This document shows positions 7,522 through 12,244 of a DNA stretch of 12,244 bases, piece by piece. Made by a program: the position numbers and the translations under genes. This DNA is from Deltaproteobacteria bacterium UBA5756 (GTDB lineage Bacteria; Desulfobacterota; Syntrophorhabdia; Syntrophorhabdales; Syntrophorhabdaceae). Each line of letters begins with the position of its first letter. Positions within the stretch are counted from its first letter, which is position 1. Location of the stretch: the NCBI GenBank assembly GCA_002418985.1, contig DIFE01000047.1, forward strand, positions 12,009 through 24,252, written 5' to 3'. The notes beneath the pieces were generated by a model. That model was given only the letters and a program-made list of their open reading frames with translations, made no database searches and was not told where the DNA came from.

Positions 7522-7546
7522 GGTGATAGGATTATAGGATATCACC
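7522..7546. promoter_or_regulatory. Inverted repeat with internal tandem repeat upstream of the hybrid kinase
   Basis: ggtgata at 7522-7528 and tatcacc at 7540-7546 form a 7-bp perfect inverted repeat with 11 nt between. The middle contains two copies of ataggat (7526-7532 and 7534-7540), 8 bp apart. No T-run follows on the plus strand, so it does not look like a terminator for rnr. Its place 20 bp before the kinase start fits an operator or a leader hairpin. No regulator can be named. Confidence 0.35.
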
Positions 7547-7566
7547 GAAGGATAGAAGAACATACC

Positions 7567-10245
7567 GTGAAAAACAGGATGAAACTTGGAAAACGTCGCG
7601 CAAACACCCATCGGCTACCCAGGAACAGGCCTTCCGTCGCGGTGCGCGAGGCCTTGCGCACGGGCGAACTCAGATACCGCCAGATGTTCAATAATAACCC
7701 TTTCCCCTCGCTCGTCTACGACATCGAGACCTTTGAGATAGCCGACGTCAACGACACCGCCATCGAACACTACGGTTACACTCGCAAGGAATTCCTGTCC
7801 ATGACGCTGAAGGATATCCACCCGCCCGAGGAGGTGGATAAGCTCCTTGAGTTCATTGGGCACTCGTTATCAACCCGCTGCATGTCATCGTCCCGCCATG
7901 TGAAAAAGGACGGCACCATCATCGATGTCGAAGTCTCCGGGCACCCGCTTGATTTTCCAGGTAAACAATACCGTATCAGTACCATCATCGATGTCACGGG
8001 GCGCAAGAAGACGGAAGAGCGGCTCAATTTCACCCAGGCGGTAGTCGACCGGGTCATGGACTCCATCTTCTGGTTGGACAAGGACGCCCGTATCATCTAT
8101 GTCAATGACGCGGCGTGTCGAATCACCGGATATTCCCGTGAGGAACTCCTCTCCATGACCGTTTTCGATATCGACCCCCAGTTGACACCGGAGGGTTGGG
8201 ACTGGCACTGGAAGCAGAAGAAGGCCTGCGGCTCCCTGCTGGTAGAATCCTGCCACCGTGCAAAAGACGGTCGGGTCTATCCTGTCGAAATATCCGGCAG
8301 CTATTTTGAATATGACAACCAGGAATACAACTGCACATTCGTGCGGGACATCACAGAGCGCAAAAAGGTCGACGAGCAGCTTCGCCTCACCCAATTCACC
8401 GTTGACCGCGCTGCCGCCATTATTCTCTGGATAGGTGCGGATTCGCGGATATTGTATGCAAACGATGAGGCCTGCCGCTCCACAGGGTACACACGGGAAG
8501 AGATTCTTGACCTCTCGGTCCCCGATATCGATCTCACCCTTACCCCGTCAAAGTGGAAAAACCACTGGAAGGATTTGAAAAGCAAGGGCACGGTCATCTT
8601 CGAGTCCTTTCAGAAACGCAAGGACGGATCTTCATACCCCGTTGAGATTAAAGGCAACTACATGGAGTACGGCGGCATTGGATATGTCTGTTCCATCGCC
8701 TTTGATATCACGGAGAGAAACAAGACCGAGGAACTCCTGAAGATGACGATGTTCTCCGTAGATCAGTCCGCCATGCCCACTTTCTGGCTGAGCATGGGCG
8801 GATATGCCATCCGTGTCAACAAAGCCGCCTGTGACGCTCTGGGCTACACGGAAAAAGAGATACTCGGCATGAACGTCAGGGCATGGGATGAAGATTTCCC
8901 TTATGACGAGTGGAATCGACAGCTTCGATCCAGTCTCAAGACAAAGCATTCCATGACGATAGAATCACAATACAAGAGAAAGGATGAAACCAGGTTTACC
9001 GTGGAGTTGAATCTGAACTACATGGAATACAACGGAAATGAATACATCTTCGCCTTCGCCCACGATATCAGTGAGCGAAAGCGGGCCGATGAAGAAAGGG
9101 AACGCCTGCAGGCCCAGCTCCTTCAATCTCAGAAAATGGAGGCGATCGGTCAACTCGCCGGCGGCGTAGCCCATGATTTCAATAATATCCTCACCGCCGT
9201 CATTGGCTACGGCAATCTTCTGGAAATGGAGATGCGGGAGGAAGACCCGCTTCGGATGTACGTCGAAGAGATCCTCGCTTCGTCGGAAAAAGCGGTCAGT
9301 CTGACCCAGAGCCTGCTGGCCTTCAGCAGGAAGCAGGCGATAAGCCTCACGTACCACAACATCCACGACATTATTTCCGGGGTTGAAAATCTCTTGAAAA
9401 GGCTCCTTTCGGAAGATATCGATCTGAAGATATCGCTCGGCACGCCCGGTCTGGGGGTCATGGCGGACATCACCCAGATCCAGCAGGTGCTCATCAACCT
9501 GGCTACAAACGCCCGGGACGCCATGCCGTCAGGGGGAGTGCTTTCCATTGAAGCCGGGCAGGTTCGCCCTGACAATAGTTTTGTGGCGTCCCGTCACGGC
9601 AAGGGTTCCCTGTATGCGACTATTTCGGTCTCCGACACGGGTATAGGCATGGACCAGCAAACCCGTGCAAGGATCTTCGACCCTTTCTTTACTACCAAGG
9701 AAGTCGGGAAAGGCACGGGACTCGGATTATCCATCGTTTACGGCATCGTAAAGCAGCATAACGGCTTCATTTCCGCCTATTCCGAAAAAGGTGTCGGGAC
9801 CACTTTTCACATTTACCTGCCCATCGTCGACCAGAAGGCCAGGGGCCGAAGACCAAAGCCCGCCAGGGTCAGGAAGGGCAGCGGGACGATCCTCCTTGCC
9901 GAGGACAATCCGGAGGTTCGCCGCCTTGCAAAAAGCGTCCTTATGAGAACGGGATACAGGGTCATCGAAGCAGCTGACGGTGAAGAGGCTGTAGACGCCT
10001 TCATCTCAAACAAGGATAGCGTCGATCTCGTCATCGTTGACGTCGTCATGCCCCGGAAGAATGGCATAGAGGTAATCGATGAGGTTAGAGCCCTCAAACC
10101 CGATATCAAGGTCCTCTTTACGAGCGGATATACGAAAGACATCCTGTCCGACAAGGGTATCTGCGAAACAGGTTTCGATTTCCTGGCAAAACCCCTGTCG
10201 CCCCACGAACTCCTTCAAAAGATCCAGGATATTCTGGAAGGATAA
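7567..10245 (+). CDS. Hybrid sensor histidine kinase: four PAS domains, HisKA, HATPase, receiver
   Basis: This 892-residue protein has no signal peptide or membrane segment, so it should be a cytoplasmic sensor. Four PAS/PAC units lie at about 34-148, 152-267, 272-386 and 391-505, each ending in a DITERKK-like PAC tail. A short coiled coil leads to the HisKA box GGVAHDFNNIL, with the phospho-acceptor His536. The ATPase domain shows the N box INLATNARDAM (Asn648), G1 DTGIGMD (690-696), the F box DPFFTTKE and G2 GKGTGLGL (714-721). The receiver (about 773-892) has Glu779/Asp780, phospho-acceptor Asp825 in IVDVVMP, and Lys875 in AKPLSP. All catalytic residues are present, so it should autophosphorylate and relay to its own receiver. 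The sensed ligand is unknown. The start is GTG 7567 behind a purine-rich agaagaa (7554-7560). ATG 7579, in the same frame, is an alternative with poorer upstream sequence. It follows rnr by 88 bp. No separate regulator or output gene adjoins. Confidence 0.92.
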   Translation: MKNRMKLGKRRANTHRLPRNRPSVAVREALRTGELRYRQMFNNNPFPSLVYDIETFEIADVNDTAIEHYGYTRKEFLSMTLKDIHPPEEVDKLLEFIGHSLSTRCMSSSRHVKKDGTIIDVEVSGHPLDFPGKQYRISTIIDVTGRKKTEERLNFTQAVVDRVMDSIFWLDKDARIIYVNDAACRITGYSREELLSMTVFDIDPQLTPEGWDWHWKQKKACGSLLVESCHRAKDGRVYPVEISGSYFEYDNQEYNCTFVRDITERKKVDEQLRLTQFTVDRAAAIILWIGADSRILYANDEACRSTGYTREEILDLSVPDIDLTLTPSKWKNHWKDLKSKGTVIFESFQKRKDGSSYPVEIKGNYMEYGGIGYVCSIAFDITERNKTEELLKMTMFSVDQSAMPTFWLSMGGYAIRVNKAACDALGYTEKEILGMNVRAWDEDFPYDEWNRQLRSSLKTKHSMTIESQYKRKDETRFTVELNLNYMEYNGNEYIFAFAHDISERKRADEERERLQAQLLQSQKMEAIGQLAGGVAHDFNNILTAVIGYGNLLEMEMREEDPLRMYVEEILASSEKAVSLTQSLLAFSRKQAISLTYHNIHDIISGVENLLKRLLSEDIDLKISLGTPGLGVMADITQIQQVLINLATNARDAMPSGGVLSIEAGQVRPDNSFVASRHGKGSLYATISVSDTGIGMDQQTRARIFDPFFTTKEVGKGTGLGLSIVYGIVKQHNGFISAYSEKGVGTTFHIYLPIVDQKARGRRPKPARVRKGSGTILLAEDNPEVRRLAKSVLMRTGYRVIEAADGEEAVDAFISNKDSVDLVIVDVVMPRKNGIEVIDEVRALKPDIKVLFTSGYTKDILSDKGICETGFDFLAKPLSPHELLQKIQDILEG

Positions 10246-10247
10246 AG

Positions 10248-10299
10248 ACAGGGTCTGAAACCCCTTGTGAGCGGAGTCACCGACCCTGTAGTTCTTTTT
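10248..10299 (+). terminator. Probable intrinsic terminator of the hybrid kinase gene
   Basis: acagggtc (10248-10255) and gaccctgt (10282-10289) make an 8-bp perfect stem, starting two bases after the kinase stop codon. The T-rich run ttcttttt follows at 10292-10299. Inside the 26-nt loop a second small stem, gtga (10267-10270) with tcac (10277-10280), stacks close to the main one. The tract after the stem on the minus strand (ctttatcc) is poor, so it should act mainly on plus-strand transcripts. Confidence 0.55.
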
Positions 10300-10316
10300 G
10301 AACCCGAAGCAGGTAT

Positions 10317-10454
10317 CTACCCGTTGGAAACCGTTGTAAACTCAAGTATCTCCCGGACATTTGCGACATCAATCGTAAACACCTCTTCTCCCAGCTGAAA
10401 AGTCAGGTACCGCCTGGTAATCGGGTGATTTGCCTCAGAACTTAAAACCAAGGT
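10317..10454 (-). pseudogene. cheW: Truncated CheW N-terminal remnant
   Basis: Reading the minus strand from 10454 gives 45 codons ending in TAG at 10319-10317. Within it, RRYLTFQLGEEVFTID and VANVREILEFTTV match the opening strands of CheW, the adaptor that links chemoreceptors to CheA. In intact CheW the next part is a segment like VPRTPDFMRGVINLRG. Here the frame reads SNG and stops, and nothing resembling the rest of the domain (another 110 or so residues) follows in any minus-strand frame down to the kinase terminator. An in-frame TGA lies just upstream (10457-10455). The only possible start is TTG at 10451, with no clear ribosome-binding site. It lies 62 bp past the stop codon of the DUF2330-type gene on the same strand. 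I infer a decayed gene. A deliberately short protein is less likely. Confidence 0.55.
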
Positions 10455-10516
10455 TCAAGAAATCTTTAAACATGAAGACGAGGGCGGATTGGCAGGCTAT
10501 ACGTGCGCAGTTCACG

Positions 10517-12037
10517 TCAATATATGGCCTCCATCACTGAAGTCGTTATTACCCATTCACCGTCCTTCTTTTGAAGGGTCACATAATAGGCTACCCCGGC
10601 CCTTGGTCCGGCTATGTGGTCGACGTGCACCAGGGCTGTCGATCTGTTCCTGTCGAAACCCACACGCGATACGTATGTCTTGCCTCCCTTCAGAGGCAGC
10701 ACTCCGGCCTTGCCATCCGCTATCGTGATCCTCCGCACACCATCGTCGGGAAAAGCATTCTCGAGGGAATAGCTGATTCTGTTCTTGTCGTTGAAATCTT
10801 TCAGGATAGCCTTGTCTATGTTAATCTTTTTACTTCGCAGTTCCTTGATGCTGGTGGCCTTCTGAAGCTCAACCCATCCGTGCGGAATACCTGACGGCAC
10901 CCTTCCCCGGAAAAGCGCGGCATAAACCTCATACTCTTCGCCGGGAATGAAGTCCCCGCAGTCAAGCCCGTAATCCGTTATCTGGAAAATGTACTGCGGA
11001 TCACCGCTCTTCGGGCAGAAGACCTCTTTGAGGTCCCGAATCTCCTCAGCCCTGAACGGCGGCGAAAAGTCCTTTACCATGCTTTGCCATCTGGCGCTCT
11101 GGAACCGGTGGGCATAAGGAACAAGCCTGGCAATGTCATGGGTAAAATCGTCTTTGAAGTTGTAGGGGCCCCTGTATCTGAGCACCTGCATGTAGATCTT
11201 TGATCTTTGCCCGAAAAACCCGGAATCGGGATAGAGGGTTTCTGCCTCCGTGCGGTACAATTTAGACGAAGAACTCAGCTCGATTCCAACGCCGGCGCCG
11301 AGCGTGAAGATCCTGTTCACGTCCTGCCAGATGTCATCCGTGATGGAGCCCGGAAGTACGAGGATCATCTCGACCATACCTTTGCCGCCTATCAGGTTGG
11401 ACGTCTTTAGCGGGTAGTATATCTTTTCCGTCGCGAAGCTGTATATCAAGGGCTCCGCAAACCGTGTTTTGTCGGCTACCTTCACGTAATCGAAAACAAA
11501 GTGGTTATATCCCCTCTTCATGTAGTCCCGGGCATTCGTGAGGACGCCGGACAACCTCCGGCTGTCTGCTTCAATACCTTTACCCCTGAAAAAACCATCA
11601 AGCCACCGGGCAAATTCATCTATGTCGTTGATCTTTATGGCGGTGATATCATGGAGTCCGATCTTTTCCGAAAAACGTATCTCTACCGGGACAGTCGCCG
11701 TTCCTGACGCTCCGCCCTTCGTTACGGCATCACCAACCAGAAAAACCAGGCCTTTTTCGGTAATAAGCCTTACAGCCGCCTTGAAAGGATCTGAGTTTGC
11801 CAGGGTCACTTTTGGCTGGGACGGCAACGGTATGAATTCAAGAAGATCGATCTCGGTGCTTGCCTTCAATTCCGTTCCCAGGATCAGGACCTCCCGGGTC
11901 CCATTGTGGAGAATGATCGCCTTTTGCGATTCTTGTGTAAGGCTGACATCTTGCTGCCATATTACGGGACCCCTGTCGGCCACGGCCGAATTGACAAAAC
12001 CCAGCACTATGGCAAGTACCAGCATGATATTCTTCAT
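10517..12037 (-). CDS. Secreted DUF2330-type protein with an extra C-terminal module, function unknown
   Basis: The 506-residue protein begins with a signal peptide: MKNIMLVLAIVLGFV, then a SAVA-DRG cleavage site after Ala20. It is therefore exported, and no lipobox cysteine is present. After cleavage the sequence resembles the DUF2330 family: ADRGPVIW, SQKAIILHNGTREVLIL, LLEFIPLPSQPKV, then NHFVFDYVKV, FAEPLIYSFATEKIYYPLK and MVEMILVLPG, to roughly residue 330. A later segment has Cys residues in VFCPKSGDP and YGLDCGDF. The last 50 residues (YVSRVGFD, TALVHVDH, YYVTLQKKDGEWVI) look like a separate beta-rich module found at the end of other exported proteins, as I recall. The start at ATG 12037 is chosen because AGGAG (12043-12047) is 5 nt away and the signal peptide begins there. 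ATG 12040 and 12079 are alternatives. It faces the kinase gene convergently. Confidence 0.75.
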   Translation of the reverse strand: MKNIMLVLAIVLGFVNSAVADRGPVIWQQDVSLTQESQKAIILHNGTREVLILGTELKASTEIDLLEFIPLPSQPKVTLANSDPFKAAVRLITEKGLVFLVGDAVTKGGASGTATVPVEIRFSEKIGLHDITAIKINDIDEFARWLDGFFRGKGIEADSRRLSGVLTNARDYMKRGYNHFVFDYVKVADKTRFAEPLIYSFATEKIYYPLKTSNLIGGKGMVEMILVLPGSITDDIWQDVNRIFTLGAGVGIELSSSSKLYRTEAETLYPDSGFFGQRSKIYMQVLRYRGPYNFKDDFTHDIARLVPYAHRFQSARWQSMVKDFSPPFRAEEIRDLKEVFCPKSGDPQYIFQITDYGLDCGDFIPGEEYEVYAALFRGRVPSGIPHGWVELQKATSIKELRSKKINIDKAILKDFNDKNRISYSLENAFPDDGVRRITIADGKAGVLPLKGGKTYVSRVGFDRNRSTALVHVDHIAGPRAGVAYYVTLQKKDGEWVITTSVMEAIY

Positions 12038-12244
12038 CATCGCTCCTGTTTGGCCGGCTGTTCGGCCATTCGTTCCCACTGTCTAATTCAACACCATTCG
12101 CTTGCGCCAAGTCCACAGCTTTATCGAACCTCGCCGACTCCCATGCGGCAACCTTCAGAGTTGAGATTATCCGGCCGTCAAAAAAGTTCCCAGACAGATC
12201 CGGGAGACTTTGAATTTATGCACCCCCAATCCACCATCAAAATA

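Noticed and set aside
12041..12079. A longer start for the DUF2330-type protein at ATG 12079
   Set aside because: It would place 14 residues before the signal peptide, while AGGAG at 12043-12047 points to ATG 12037.
12170..12244. Two short minus-strand frames open from the right window edge, one ending VWELF-stop and one ending FLTAG-stop
   Set aside because: Each is only about 20-25 codons, and neither can be assigned to a family. They may be the tail of an upstream gene but cannot be supported.

Overview
The window reads as ordinary chromosomal DNA from an anaerobic, moderately GC-rich bacterium. A Desulfobacterota or Syntrophorhabdus-like lineage is my best guess. That guess rests on a two-subunit ferredoxin-dependent 2-oxoacid oxidoreductase, a flavin reductase-rubredoxin fusion, and a multi-PAS hybrid kinase. 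No marker gene fixes the taxonomy. There are no tRNA or rRNA genes, no CRISPR array, and no complete mobile element.

Layout, left to right. (1) Bases 1-855 hold the 3' part of pdxA (vitamin B6 synthesis), cut by the left edge. (2) Bases 856-1068 are a convergent intergenic stretch with a degenerate 9-bp-period repeat that can also fold as a terminator for the minus-strand operon. (3) Bases 1069-5256 hold a tight minus-strand operon in the order korA, korB, flavin reductase-rubredoxin, purC. KorA and korB overlap by 14 bp and the other gaps are 35 and 12 bp. A near-consensus sigma70 promoter sits directly in front of korA. (4) Bases 5373-7478 hold rnr (RNase R), divergent from korA. (5) Bases 7567-10245 hold a large soluble hybrid histidine kinase with four PAS repeats, a kinase core and a C-terminal receiver, followed by a probable intrinsic terminator. 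(6) Bases 10317-10454, minus strand, hold a short remnant matching the N-terminus of CheW, broken by a stop just where the conserved core should begin. (7) Bases 10517-12037, minus strand, hold a secreted DUF2330-type protein with an extra C-terminal module. (8) Bases 12041-12244 contain no gene I can support.

Functional reading. KorAB would oxidise a 2-oxoacid to acyl-CoA with reduction of ferredoxin. The co-transcribed flavin/rubredoxin protein is a plausible electron carrier, perhaps for oxygen or NO detoxification, although no flavodiiron partner is visible. PurC, a purine enzyme, rides at the end of this redox operon without other pur genes. The kinase has no separate response regulator beside it. 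I found no convincing new multi-gene system. The points most worth checking are the CheW remnant, the redox operon with its fused rubredoxin, the 9-bp periodic repeat, and the two-part DUF2330 protein.
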